Position numbers and translations under genes: made by a program. DNA of 64,000 nt, taken from NCBI GenBank assembly GCA_023014485.1, contig JAJOZX010012066.1, positions 5,001 through 69,000 of the forward strand, given 5' to 3'. Below, piece after piece: positions 45,321 to 56,434 of this stretch. Position 1 is the stretch's first letter. Each line of letters opens with the position of its first letter. This stretch comes from Bathynomus jamesi (taxonomy: Eukaryota > Arthropoda > Malacostraca > Isopoda > Cirolanidae). The notes under the pieces are model-generated. The model was not told where the DNA came from. It did not search any database and saw only the letters and a list, made by a program, of their open reading frames with translations.

Positions 45321-45893
45321 ACAACACATAAAGAGTACAGGATTCAAAGCCCCAAGCCCTCCAGATCTACATGTGGAGGAGTAACATTTACTCCACTAAA
45401 ACTACGGGTATTGACTAGTCTGAAGTGGTAGGACGTTTGAATGCAGTACAAACTCTTTTAACCAAACAACATTACATGGAAGTACAGTACATTTCAATTA
45501 ACTCACCAACGTAGAAGTCACATTAATTAAAATATAAATCATTAACAAAACAAAACATGACAAAATTCCAAAACAACATTAGTAAACCAGCATTTAAAAA
45601 TTGGTGACATAAAATTTACACAGATAAATAATGAGCAAAGTTAAAATGCTTAATAATTTTACTTTAATTCCATAAATTTCCTATACCTAAAGGGAGTCAA
45701 ACTGATTGACATAACTTTAATTAAACTTGAGAAGTTGGCCTCTTGAACTTTATATTTAAATAGGTCTTGAGTAACCTTTCTCTTCCTAAATTCCTATTTC
45801 ATTCTTTTCAATCCATTTCACATGGTTTAAAACACAGTTTATCAGAAAATTTGATCTATAACATACAAATTTTTCTCCGGCCCCCCCCCAGCA

Positions 45894-46683
45894 TATGGAA
45901 AAACTATACGCGCTTGCAACATGGTGTCGTATGTGATACCTTTACTTCATAATTAAATATAAATTATTAATTAATTGAATTAAATATCTATACAAAATTG
46001 CTTCGGGATTGGCGACATAGCCTAATGGGAATGAAATGATTGCCATACATACATAGAACCCGTATGTAGGCGTCGGGCCTGCATAATCACGTGAACAAAA
46101 TTTTCCATTGCTGACTCATGCAAAATACGAGAGAGAAAGAGTCAACAACCTTTGCCAAATTAGCAATTTATACTAAAATACAAGCGAACCAAGGAACGGC
46201 TCAGGGCTGTTGATGTTACAGCGAACGCTTTAAACAGGTAGGATGTGTTTTTGTCTTCCCTAAAGTTCTGAGTGAATTCCTTATAATAAAATTAATACAT
46301 AAAATAAGGATAGGCCTATCCCCTAAAGTGTTTATATTGTGACTGTCTATATTAATTACATCAAGTTAATTCGTCGCGTAACTCCATCGTGGCGGCATTA
46401 CACCGAACAGGATAGTAACGCCCTGCATCGAAGCAAACTAAGACCCATCAAAAATAAAGTGAGGCAATTTATTTTCATTCTAATATAGGCATCTAAAATC
46501 CCGACGCTAAAATTACCATAAACAATTAAATATAAAGAGATCCTATTCAGACCTACATATTCATAACTCTCTAACGAAAAAATATAGGGCTTTTGTCGTT
46601 CACTCTCCACTGAAGTCTGCTGGACATTTCCAACGGATGAGGGTAACAGGCAATCAACCCATAGCTCTATATAGTTTTCCATA
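45894..46683 (+). repeat. BEL-2 3' LTR
   Basis: 790 bp with a single copy of the 181-bp block. A C9 tract (CCGGCCCCCCCCCAGC) precedes it where a polypurine tract would be expected. Confidence 0.88.
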
Positions 46684-46684
46684 G

Positions 46685-47154
46685 TATCCACTTTTCATCA
46701 CCAGTCACTAAACGGTGCAAAAACGGATCTTGGAGTTCACGGGAATGAAGAGCTGTGCTAATGTTTACCCGCACCCTCAGATTGTCGACCGACAATTCAT
46801 GTGGCACCCATTTTCCTAACTTAGGCACTTTCCCGAGTTGTTGCAAATGTCGATGGATGGTGGACGGGGATGAATTGAGTTTCTGGGCCAATTCTTCGAC
46901 AGTTGTTGAACAGTCTTCTTCAAGTGTGGCTAACAGCGGGTCATCATCAAACTCAGCAGGGCGTCCAGAGCGTGCTGCATCTGTCAAACAGCAGTCACCA
47001 TTCCTAAACTTTTGAAACCATCTTTGACATTCCTCACATGCAGAATATCGTTGCCATAAACTTCCTAAATGTTTCGCGTTGCTTCAGTAGCACTATTCCC
47101 TTTTTTGAACTCGTAAAGCATTATATGCCTGATATGCTCTTCTGATACCGCCAT
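46685..47154 (-). pseudogene. mariner transposase, N-terminal part
   Basis: The start MAVSEEHIRHIMLYEF is at 47154. KKGNSATEATRNI and a second reading frame with ECQRWFQKFRNGDCCLTDAA show a frame change near 47040-47060. SGRPAEFDDDPLLATLEED, SSPSTIHRHLQQLGKVPKLG and VTGDEKWIL (first catalytic Asp) follow. It breaks at the LTR element right after KWIL. Confidence 0.9.
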
Positions 47155-47339
47155 GTTTATGAGGGGTTCACATAAAGCAAAACACACGTCTTCACTGGTC
47201 AAGGTCTGTAAAGTATGTAGCGAAACACGATAGATCTCCTCTTAGATATAACCTTCGGAAAATTTGTGCTTAAACCGAGTAGGACTAGTTTAAACTTAAT
47301 CTATCGTAAAAAACGACATTACTTATAGGATGACCTGAT

Positions 47340-47800
47340 AGTTTACTATTTTCGCATACTATCTCGCATTCACTCCTAACATGATTATAAGGAACCCCAG
47401 ATTCTGTACAGGCGAAGTTAAAGACACAGTTTTATTTATACTTTCTGCAGTAATATCTCTGGGCAGCAACTATGGATTAGTTATAAAAAGGTTCTAGCAG
47501 AACCTTAAATTTGTTTTACGACAGATCTTTTAAACTACTGCGTAAGTTACCTCCAAGATATTTCAGCTTCTCAAATGTCCGCTAACCACAACGTTTCCAG
47601 CCCCTCTGAGGTAACAAGACGCGCTTAATACAATCTTATACGAAGAATTAAAAAGTCAAACAATCCAACTGTCCAGGATAATCATCAGTCCTGTTTTATG
47701 TCTTCTTAACTATGTCCCCACCCCTAGTGTATAGCTTCACTTAACACCAACATTGGCACCTTTATTACACGTACATTTTACTTTTATTTTTTAGTATTAG
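47340..47800 (+). pseudogene. 5'-truncated copy of the 17-21 kb non-LTR element
   Basis: Plus-strand DNA follows the minus strand of 17905-17230: ACATGATTATAA near 47382, TTCTAGCAGAACC, GCTAACCACAACGTTTCC, GGACTGATG in reverse, and TGTATAGCTTCACTTAACAC. It lacks the hAT MITE found at 17322-17555. No intact frame. Confidence 0.7.
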
Positions 47801-48691
47801 CTTTGGGTAGTTTTTATTATTAATTTTACTATTACTCATTTTTATTACGTGCCTTATTTGTATTTCTTTTCAGCCCTAAATTTTAGTGTTTAATTACGAG
47901 TAGTTGTATCGGTTATTATCTTTATGAATATTGTACGTTTTCTTATGGGATTTATCTTCTATCAACAAAAATTAGATACAGTATGTATGTATACTGTATA
48001 TAAAATCTGCGACTCTCCGCCAAAATGAAATTCTAGATCTAAGTTTGACCAATATAAACTGAATTGCATTGCTTATATACAATGGAATAAACACATCCAA
48101 CTTCATTATCTAGGTTGTTTTTAATTAAGCGAGATTTAATAGTATATTTATAATTAAAAATACGTTAACGCCGGTTCTTTTGAGTAAGGTCGGAAGGTGT
48201 GAAGGTGTTTAAAATTTGTAAGATAAAAGAGGGTTGGAGTATTTTTATGATCAAACTCCTCGTGAATTACATTATTATAATAATCCTGTTCCATTTCTAG
48301 GGAAATGTTTAAGCAAAGGGTTATCATATAAAATTTAACCCCTTCAAGACCTAACTACGTACGATCTTAATTTTCACGAACGGGTGTAAAAAAAGCCATC
48401 TGTGGGACATTCATTCCGCCCGTACATGCAGTACCGAAAGGGTAAAGTTTTTCTATTAATTTATCATACATCCTAATTCAACATTTTATTATCTTCATGT
48501 GTTTAATTGTGAAATTCATCCCATATATATATATATATGCTTCAGGCCAACCACGCTGACTTTTACATCCAGGTTAGGTGGTCGTTTGAGGTTGGTTAGT
48601 GATATTTAGCTATTTCTCATGTTACCAACTTTTGGCGAATCAAGGGTCCGAAAAGCTGATGTCTCCAAAACTTGATATTTACGATATAACA

Positions 48692-48700
<9 letters not shown>
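47801..48700. other. AT-rich spacer, no gene seen
   Basis: No coding support and no recognised repeat end. Confidence 0.5.
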
Positions 48701-48745
<45 letters not shown>

Positions 48746-48778
48746 AATAAAACCACGAAGGAAAGGAAACACAAAATG

Positions 48779-48812
48779 GTGCTCAAGCGCTTTCGTCTAA
48801 TGACATCCTCAG
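48779..48812 (-). ncRNA. Hammerhead-ribozyme-like motif
   Basis: CTGAGGA, GTC/GAC stem II and GAAA on the minus strand, in the 3' tail of the left-reading PLE copy. Confidence 0.4.
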
Positions 48813-48888
48813 GAACACTGAAGTACATAAAAGGATTACAGCCTATATATAGGTTACAGAAAGAAAAAAAAAAAAAAAAAATAAATAA

Positions 48889-48937
<49 letters not shown>

Positions 48938-49145
48938 GCCTATAACTGCAATGACCGCGCAGTATATAAATGAATAAACTCCTCCTCGTGTGCAGAAACG
49001 TTCCTTAACACTTATGTCGTTTCTATTCATTTATATACTGCGCGGTCATTGCAGTTATATGCGCATATTCACGATTTGTGAGGGTGCCCTCTCAGGGCAT
49101 TGGTTTCTGCCCTATGTGGGAGAATTTCGATTTGTGATTGAGTGA

Positions 49146-49216
49146 GGTCCGTAGCATAATGGTAGAGCGTCCGACCGGCAATTGGAAGGCCCTGGGTTCG
49201 ATTCCTGGGCGGTTCG
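49146..49216 (+). tRNA. tRNA-like sequence, unit 1
   Basis: The A-box-like TAGCATAATGG and B box GGTTCGATTCC are correctly spaced. An acceptor stem GGTCCGT/GCGGTTC pairs with one mismatch and two or three wobbles. The anticodon arm TCCGA-CCGGCAA-TTGGA folds, but position 33 is C rather than T, so the formal anticodon GGC is doubtful. More likely a tRNA-derived repeat than a working gene. Confidence 0.4.
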
Positions 49217-49411
49217 CCTCATTTTTCATTATTCGTTATCTCTCCTCCTCGTGTGCAGAAACGTTCCTTAACACTTATGTCGTTTTCTATTCATTTATAT
49301 ACTGCGCGGTCATTGCAGTTATATGCGCATATTCACGATTTGTGAGGGTGCCCTCTCAGGGCATTGGTTTCTGCCCTATGTTTGGGAGAATTTCGATTTG
49401 TGATTGAGTGA

Positions 49412-49479
49412 GGTCCGTAGCATAATGGTAGAGCGTCCGACGGCAATTGAAGGCCCTGGTTCGATTCCTGGGCGGTTCG
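49412..49479 (+). tRNA. tRNA-like sequence, unit 2 (deletions)
   Basis: Same as unit 1 but missing single bases in the anticodon arm and in the T arm (CCTGGTTCGATTCC), so the fold is disturbed. Confidence 0.3.
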
Positions 49480-49672
49480 CCTCATTTTTCATTATTCGTT
49501 ATCTCTCCTCCTCGTGTGCAGAAACGTTTCCTTAACACTTATGTCGTTTCTATTCATTTATATACTGCGCGGTCATTGCAGTTATATGCGCATATTCACG
49601 ATTTGTGAGGGTGCCCTCTCAGGGCATTGGTTTCTGCCCTATGTGGGAGAATTTCGATTTGTGATTGAGTGA

Positions 49673-49743
49673 GGTCCGTAGCATAATGGTAGAGCGTCCG
49701 ACCGGCAATTGGAAGGCCCTGGGTTCGATTCCTGGGCGGTTCG
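49673..49743 (+). tRNA. tRNA-like sequence, unit 3
   Basis: Identical to unit 1 by eye across the A box, anticodon arm and B box. Confidence 0.4.
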
Positions 49744-49815
49744 CCTCATTTTTCATTATTCGTTATCTCTCCTCCTCGTGTGCAGAAACGTTCCTTAACA
49801 CTTATGTCGTTTCTA

Positions 49816-49855
<40 letters not shown>

Positions 49856-50082
49856 ATAAACGGAGAAGTAAAAATAAAAATTAAAAATTATTAAAGGATT
49901 AACAGAGGCATACAGATTTGTAAGGAAAAATATCGATTTTTAGCACAAGATCAAATGAATTATAAAAATACAAATTTATACTGGAAATCTGCCCGGGTTT
50001 TAACACTCTGACTTTCATGGTCAAGTTTCGATATATATAAAAATAAAATGAAAATTAAAAGTTAATAAAGTAGCATACAAGT

Positions 50083-51400
50083 TTACCAAAGATTTAGCGT
50101 TCTACCCTTCTTATCTAAATCTGTTTTGAAGGAATTCAAAACAACAGGATCGAGTTGAAAAAGACCTTTGCTTATGTTGAAGTTATTTGAAAGTTGGATA
50201 ATGGCAGACTCAAGAATATTTCTATTAACAATGTTGCTAGAGTGGAATAAAACTGAAGCATTATTCCAATCAATACAGTGGGATAACTGACAAATGGACA
50301 AAAAGGGCACTGGACAACTGTCCTGTTCTAACGGAATATTGATGCTGTTTTATACGTGTGTGCAAATCCTTTCCCGTCTGACCTATGTAAAAGGAATCAC
50401 ATTGTTTACAACTAATTTTATAGATAATGCCTGAATTATTGGTAGGGCTATTTTTTACTATGATATTTTTCACAATATTGTTATATGAAAATACTACATT
50501 AATATCCAAAAGTTTAAGTACATTAGCAATGCCTAAAAAGCCCGGGAAAAATGGAAGTACTAAAATATTTTTTGACAAAGTACGAGTGTTATTATTGACA
50601 CGATAGAAAGTTCGTTTTGCCTTGTTGAGACAAGATTCCATAAACGCAGATAGATAACACAGATCACTTCCAATACCGTTGATTTTTTCCAATTCGGCAT
50701 CGATGTATTCCGGACTGGCGATCCTAAGGGCGCGGAGAAACATTGATGAAAAGATGGCCTTCTTAGTGGTGGTGTCATGTCCCGAGTAAAAGTGTACGTA
50801 GGACAGATTGTTTGTTGTTTTCCGATAGATACTAAACTTAAAACCTGGGCTTTCCCTATGTACACGCACATCCAAAAATGGGATTGAATTGTCTTGTTCC
50901 ACTTCTAAAGTAAACTTAATGGAGGGGACTTGATCATTTAACTGAAGGAGGAAGTTATCCAGGTCACGATTCATGGGCCAGATACACAAAATATCGTCGA
51001 CGTACCGCAACCAAGGGATGCCAACCCCCAGGATTCTCGGAATGTAAGTAATTTCGAAAAACTCCATATAAATATTGGAGAGGAGGGGCGATAAGGGGTT
51101 GCCCATGGCCATCCCAAAAACTTGTTGATAATACTCGTTATTGAAAGTGAATTTACAGTCTTTAATGCAAAGCTTAATAAGTTCCAAAACAATGTGTGAA
51201 GGTAGTGGCAGGTCATACTTATGTAATTCTTGGGAGAGAAAGTCAAGCATATCGTCAATCGGCACTTTTGTAAACAATGAACAAACGTCAAAACTGATCA
51301 ATCTATCGTTAGTTTCAGTACGTGCATTATTCAATTTTTCAGTAAGATCCATGGAATTTTTTACATGTGAATCAGAGATAGTTCCGAAAATGGGGAACAA
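50083..51400 (-). pseudogene. PLE RT-endonuclease, left-reading truncated copy
   Basis: The reading begins inside the RT at DSHVKNSMDLTEKLNN. RT motifs follow: RLISFDVCSLFTKV (A, catalytic Asp), GMAMGNPLSPLLSNIYMEFF (B), WLRYVDDILCIW (C) and NSIPFLDVRVHR (D). The GIY-YIG endonuclease follows: GIIYKISCKQC, SFYIGQTGKDLHTRIKQH. Near 50310 a frameshift moves the C terminus (HCIDWNNASVL, NRNILESAIIQL) to another frame, ending at 50083. N-terminal PLE regions are missing. Confidence 0.92.
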
Positions 51401-51414
51401 GACTTTTTCGAAAT

Positions 51415-52384
51415 TACTTACATTCCGAGAATCCTGGGGGTTGGCATCCCTTGGTTGCGGTACGTCGACGATATTTTGTGTATCTGGCCCATGAATCGTG
51501 ACCTGGATAACTTCCTCCTTCAGTTAAATGATCAAGTCCCCTCCATTAAGTTTACTTTAGAAGTGGAGCAAGACAATTCAATCCCATTTTTGGATGTGCG
51601 TGTACATAGGGAAAGCCCAGGTTTTAAGTTTAGTATCTATCGGAAAACAACAAACAATCTGTCCTACGTACACTTTTACTCGGGACATGACACCCCCACT
51701 AAGAAGGCCATCTTTTCATCAATGTTTCTCCGCGCCCTCAGGATCGCCAGTCCGGAATACATCGATGCCGAATTGGAAAAAATCAACGGTATTGGAAGTG
51801 ATCTGTGTTATCCATCTGCGTTTATGGAATCTTGTCTCAACAAGGCAAAACGAACTTTCTATCGTGTCAATAATAACACTCGTACTTTGTCAAAAAATAT
51901 TTTAGTACTTCCATTTTTCCCGGGCTTTTTAGGCATTGCTAATGTACTTAAACGTTTGGATATTAATGTAGTATTTTCATATAACAGTATTGTGAAAAAT
52001 ATCATTGTAAAAAATAGCCCTACCAATAATTCAGGCATTATCTGTAAAATTGGTTGTAAACAATGTGATTCCTTTTACATAGGTCAGACGGGAAAGGATT
52101 TGCACACACGTATAAAACAGCATCAATATTCCGTTAGAACAGGACAGTTGTCCAGTGCCCTTTTTGTTCATTTGTCAGAGTTATCCCACTGTATTGATTG
52201 GAATAATGCTTCAGTTTTATTCCACTCTAGCAACATTGTTAATAGAAATATTCTTGAGTCTGCCATTATCCAACTTTCAAATAACTTCAACATAAGCAAA
52301 GGTCTTTTTCAACTCGATCCTGTTGTTTTGAATTCCTTCAAAACAGATTTAGATAAGAAGGGTAGAACGCTAAATCTTTGGTAA
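51415..52384 (+). pseudogene. PLE RT-endonuclease, right-reading truncated copy
   Basis: It starts at RT motif C (YIPRILGVGIPWLRYVDDIL) and is open to a stop at 52382-52384, with an intact GIY-YIG domain (GIICKIGCKQC, YIGQTGKDLHTRIKQH), the LESAIIQL helix bearing the conserved Glu, and the C terminus. RT motifs A and B are absent, so it cannot be a working RT. It is almost identical to the left copy. Confidence 0.92.
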
Positions 52385-52610
52385 ACTTGTATGCTACTTT
52401 ATTAACTTTTAATTTTCATTTTATTTTTATATATATCGAAACTTGACCATGAAAGGCAGAGTGTTAAAACCGGGCAGATTTCCAGTATAAATTTGTATTT
52501 TTATAATTCATTTGGTCTTGTGCTAAAAATCGATATTTTTCCTTACAAATCTGTATGCCTCTCTGTTAATCCTTTAATAATTTTTAATTTTAATTTTTAC
52601 TTCTCCGTTT

Positions 52611-52667
<57 letters not shown>

Positions 52668-52753
52668 ATGTATGTATGTATGTTATTTATTTATTTTTTT
52701 TTCTTTCTGTAACCTATATATAGGCTGTAATCCTTTTATGTACTTCAGTGTTC

Positions 52754-52787
52754 CTGAGGATGTCATTAGACGAAAGCGCTTGAGCAC
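52754..52787 (+). ncRNA. Hammerhead-ribozyme-like motif
   Basis: Plus-strand counterpart of 48779-48812 in the 3' tail of the right-reading PLE copy. Confidence 0.4.
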
Positions 52788-52861
52788 CATTTTGTGTTTC
52801 CTTTCCTTCGTGGTTTTATTCATCATAAATATTTTTCACGTGTTTACTTTCGTGAAATAAT

Positions 52862-52966
<105 letters not shown>

Positions 52967-54486
52967 GTGGACCTAGTTTTAGCCGTTTAAGGTGATAATG
53001 ATTTAATTGTATGCAATGATTAACTGATGCAATGACTGACTGCTTATTAATGAAAGGCTGGGTTGTTATACAGTATCACCGATTGGAATGAATGGTTATT
53101 TGATTAGATCCACCATACTATTGGAAGTGACCGAAATGGCAGCGAGGTCACCAGCTTTGGTTTACACCCAAGCAAATTAATATTAAGGTTATAAAAGACA
53201 CCTTATGGATTTTGTAGTTTATTATAAAAATAAGCCGCTATTTATTCACTGTGATATAACAAAGAATTGACAGTAATTAATTGGTAGTTTACGTTATGCT
53301 TATGGCATAGGCTTAGCTAATAAGATGAAATGTTAATAGCTTAATTGACACGTAATAATGTACTCATTAATGGTATGTAAATGGCATGCGACATGGAACA
53401 ATGAATGGGCCTAGTTAATGATATAAAGAATGCACGTGCGTTTGGTACATTGAATGGAAAAACATGACACTGATTAAGTAGGCTAAATGATTGCATGGAT
53501 GCACATAGAATAATTGATGTGGCCTAATAATAATGGATTGAAATGCTTGCACAAATATCATTTATATATAAGAACATTATGTGATGTTAAATGATTACGT
53601 CAAGAGAATATTTAGTTAACACACAAATGTATGACTTGAACATAATGACGGATGATACGCGGAATAACGGTATTGAATTGACACTTGAATTGGATGACAG
53701 GCCTACTGCGTTATTAACGGGAGTCAATGGGAACGCTTGATTACACACTTTGGGAGTATAGTCTACCGTTCGGCGGTAGGCTAATGTAGGCTTCACAAGA
53801 GTACTTAGAATAGGAGGTACTTATCTTATGGTGACGTAACCTTTGTTGAAGGCGGGTTGAAGACGAACCTATTACGCAGATTCTAGTTGTCGTTGTCCGT
53901 TAAGCCTCTTGAGATGATGAATGTAGGCTTAGTTCGGAAGCCTGAGGTGATGTTACTTCTCGAGGTGCAGGCTGGCCTTATGAGGTGCAGGCGTAGGCTG
54001 TGGTGCTGAATATATCTCGAGGAATGTGGAGAAACTTGGAGGCCGACCCTGCAAACCGCAAGCCCGAAGTGATTCCGGTTGGGCCTCGAAGGATTGCTTC
54101 TGCAGGCGGTCTGTAGATCTTACTTGATGATAAATTGTAGGCCTTGAAGAAATTAGCAGGCCGCGCCCCTCGGCCAGGGGGCCGGAAAGCGGTTGGTGGA
54201 CGTGTTGCTCACGTTCGATGAATGGGCGTACGAGTGAGTGAGTGTGAAGAGGAAGTGGAAGCTCCTTTTATACGGAGTTCCTGTGACGTAGGACTATACC
54301 AAATCTTAAGACGCTTGGTCCGCGTGTCCTTTGTTTGATAAAAGCTTACATTGGCGCCTCTTTGGGAAGAAACAGACGCTCCATTGTTTGACTCTTGCCC
54401 ACGTGTGTTTTCCAAGTTCTTTGATGAAGCGTGGAAGTAAAGTATTTCTGTCTATTTGTTGGTCTATTTCTTGTCGATCCGCTACA
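52967..54486 (-). mobile_element. Candidate solo LTR (about 1.5 kb)
   Basis: The minus strand starts TGTAGCGGATCG and the other end reads GGTCCACTATA, which looks like a degenerate inverse tip. Both lie in (TA)n, so a TSD cannot be read. A TATA box, GTATAAAAGGAGC (minus, about 54271-54259), is followed by CTCACTCACTCGTACG as a possible start region. The part from 53800 to 54250 is more G/C-rich than the surroundings. No coding domain is seen. Confidence 0.5.
54259..54271 (-). promoter_or_regulatory. TATA box in candidate solo LTR
   Basis: GTATAAAAGGAGC on the minus strand, placed as in LTR promoters relative to the TGTAGCGG end. Confidence 0.5.
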
Positions 54487-54789
54487 TATATATATATATA
54501 TATATATATCAGGGCTGTGCGGGTCTATCACCTTCGGGTCGGGTCCGGGTCTGGGTCATTTTTCTAATTTACTTTCGGGTCCGGGTCCGGGTCGGACCCG
54601 AAAGTTCACTTTCAGGTCCTGTCGGGTCTTTCAGTATATGACCCAGGTCTGGGTCGGGTCCATTATTAAAAATGTAATAATTATAATCTGGTATAGGATA
54701 GGTAATAAGACTGCTACCGTAGCTACATTAACATGTTTTCTGAAACATAGTAAAACATTATATGGCTATACGGTAGTAGCCTAACCATA

Positions 54790-55967
54790 TACCATATGTC
54801 CCACAAAAAAGTACACCCAACTTTAGATTGTACTAACTCCTCCAAAAATTGAGATATTTTGGATCTGTTTGTTTGATTTAATATAGCAAATTATTCTTTG
54901 TTAACGTTCAAAATTTATTCATGTTTAAACTATTTAGTGTTTAAGCATCTGCTTTTAACTGAAGGGTACAACAAAATGGATTGCGCAAAATTGGTCAATG
55001 AAAAAATAATGTGTGTGCTATCGATGTAATGAAAAGACAAATACATAATAATAGATACTTTAACATAATTTTAATAAGATACAAAGCAGATTTTTCTTTA
55101 TTCCTTATTGCAAAAGTTATGCTTAGTTTCGTTTTCTTTCAACATGACCGCCATTCCTATCGATACAAATCTGGAGTCGAGCTCTCATCTTCCCCATCAC
55201 TCTTTTGATAAGATCTGGATTGTCTTTTAACAAGTTGATTTCAGCTGTGATGCGAGTCCTCAAATCATCTAAATTGATAGGTTGTGATGCAAATACTCTA
55301 TTTTTCAAATGACCCCATAAAAAGTAATCACACGGGGTCAAGTCAGGGCTGAATGCTGAATGTTCTCGTCTGTTCTTGCCGTCTTCGGATGGCCTGAACG
55401 TCCTTTGTTCAAATTGAGGACCGTTCCTTCTTCTTTGTATTTCCGAACATTCTTCAAAATTGTATGTTTAGTTGGAGAAGCTCTATCGGAAAATTGCAGT
55501 TCGAAGGTATTCTGAACTTGTTTTAAGCTTTTAGTTTGCAGATAAGTTGTGACCATGAGAACGCGCTGCCTTCGTGTAAACTGCATGATAAGGGTTTCAA
55601 AGTTATTTATAAATTTAGTAATTCAGATTCTTCATTTATATGTATGACTCGTATCTTAGATACAAAAGTTCGAATTATTTAAAAAAAATATTTGCAATAT
55701 CCTTCGACGTAAAAAGTAGCACATTGGTTAAAGCAAGAGGAGCTATCTGGCTGGGAGAAATGATCATTCGGCGCAACCCATTTTGCTGTACCCTTCAGTT
55801 AAAAGCAGGTGCTTAAACACTAAATCGTTTAAACATGAATAAATTTTGAACGTTAACAAAGAATAATTTGCTATATTAAATCAAACAAACAGATCAAAAA
55901 TATCTCAATTTTTGGAGGAGTTAGTACAATCTAAAGTTGGGTGTACTTTTTTGTGGGACATATGGTA
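54790..55967 (-). mobile_element. Tc1/mariner derivative with about 190-bp TIRs
   Basis: Ends TACCATATGTCCCAC and the inverse extend into matched arms, 54790-54980 and 55780-55967, flanked by TA. The enclosed minus-strand transposase has lost its centre. Confidence 0.9.
55123..55586 (-). pseudogene. Internally deleted transposase (HTH joined to third catalytic motif)
   Basis: A DUF4817/HTH-like start, MQFTRRQRVLMVTTYLQTKS (55586), and KHTILKNVRKYKEEGTVLN run into DENIQHSA. Then, out of frame, come FSPDLTPCDYFLWG, LDDLRTRI and RNGGHVERKRN. The first two catalytic Asp motifs are deleted. The junction is near 55340-55355. Confidence 0.85.
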
Positions 55968-56281
55968 TATTAATTAATCCAATTTTGGAAATGTTTGAAA
56001 GTAGGTGTATTAATTGTATTAATATTAACAAGGTATAGTTATACATGCATTGCTAAGGGACAAAGTACGATGTATGATTGCTCTCTTCAGCCCCCTTATT
56101 CTAACAGCACTTGATCATATAGGACCCGTTGTCTTTTGCAATGGATACAACTTGTGCAGATCCCAAGTCGTACTCGGTTAAAGACTGAATGGTTTGTTTC
56201 AAAACACCTCCTATGAAATTAATTATTTATTACTGATTTAGATTTAAAGTAACATTCTTTTACATATACTGTAATATTGTA

Positions 56282-56325
<44 letters not shown>

Positions 56326-56400
56326 AATTATTTCACGAAAGTGACACGTGAAAAATATTTATGATGAATAAAACCACGAAGGGAAAAGAAACACAAAGGG

Positions 56401-56434
56401 GTGCTCAAGCGCTTTCGTCTAATGACATCCTCAG
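56401..56434 (-). ncRNA. Hammerhead-ribozyme-like motif
   Basis: Same core as the others, next to the 3' inverted terminus of the 56-60 kb PLE. Confidence 0.4.

Larger units (their letters stand above)
42599..46683 (+). mobile_element. Pol-deleted LTR element of the same family (BEL-2)
   Basis: It inserted in mariner with a clean 5-bp duplication GTATC (42594-42598, 46684-46688). LTRs are 42599-43559 and 45894-46683; their outer tips TATGGAAAAACTATA and TATAGTTTTCCATA are inverted. Inside are a PBS-type TGGTGGCCCG, a 29-bp array, a CCTATTTGACATATAGG array, decayed pol-like DNA, a 42-bp minisatellite, the integrase stub (45340-45440), and the 3' UTR equivalent of 26430-26720. Compared with BEL-1 it runs in the opposite direction and lacks the 2.6-kb RNase H-integrase block. 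It is non-autonomous. Confidence 0.88.
41979..47323 (-). mobile_element. mariner element split by an LTR retrotransposon
   Basis: Inverted ends AGTAATGTCGTTTTTTA (41979) and TAAAAAACGACATTACT (to 47323) lie beside TA. Without the 4085-bp insertion plus TSD its length is about 1.25 kb, normal for mariner. Confidence 0.9.
48979..49816. repeat. 263-bp tandem repeat with tRNA-like units
   Basis: CTCCTCCTCGTG starts at 48979, 49242, 49505 and 49769, giving three full units and a partial one. Copies are almost identical. The left edge (48940-48975) is an inverted piece of the unit (TGCAATGACCGCGCAGTATA). The array lies inside the TA-rich tail of the left PLE copy. Confidence 0.95.
48739..52860. 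mobile_element. Palindromic Penelope-like element (PLE-A)
   Basis: Two partial copies face away from a centre at about 51400: one reads left (51400 to 48739) and one right (about 51415 to 52860), sharing RT/endonuclease coding and the 3' UTR down to the terminal motif CCTTCGTGGTTTTATTCATC. The left tail is interrupted by (TA)n and a tandem repeat. Both outer ends border (TA)n. Confidence 0.88.

Noticed and set aside
44570..45431. Frames of 230-284 residues on both strands
   Set aside because: Same cause: a 42-bp tandem array divisible by three. Mutually overlapping frames with equal openness argue against coding.
42037..47154. Host gene with a 4-kb intron containing a transposase-like domain (SETMAR-like)
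   Set aside because: The gap is an LTR element with its own 5-bp TSD and the mariner TIRs are present outside, so this is an interrupted transposon, not a spliced host gene.
49138..49859. Small repeated frame starting MSEVRSIMVERPT
   Set aside because: It is a translation of the tRNA-like tandem unit; it shifts frame in the middle unit.
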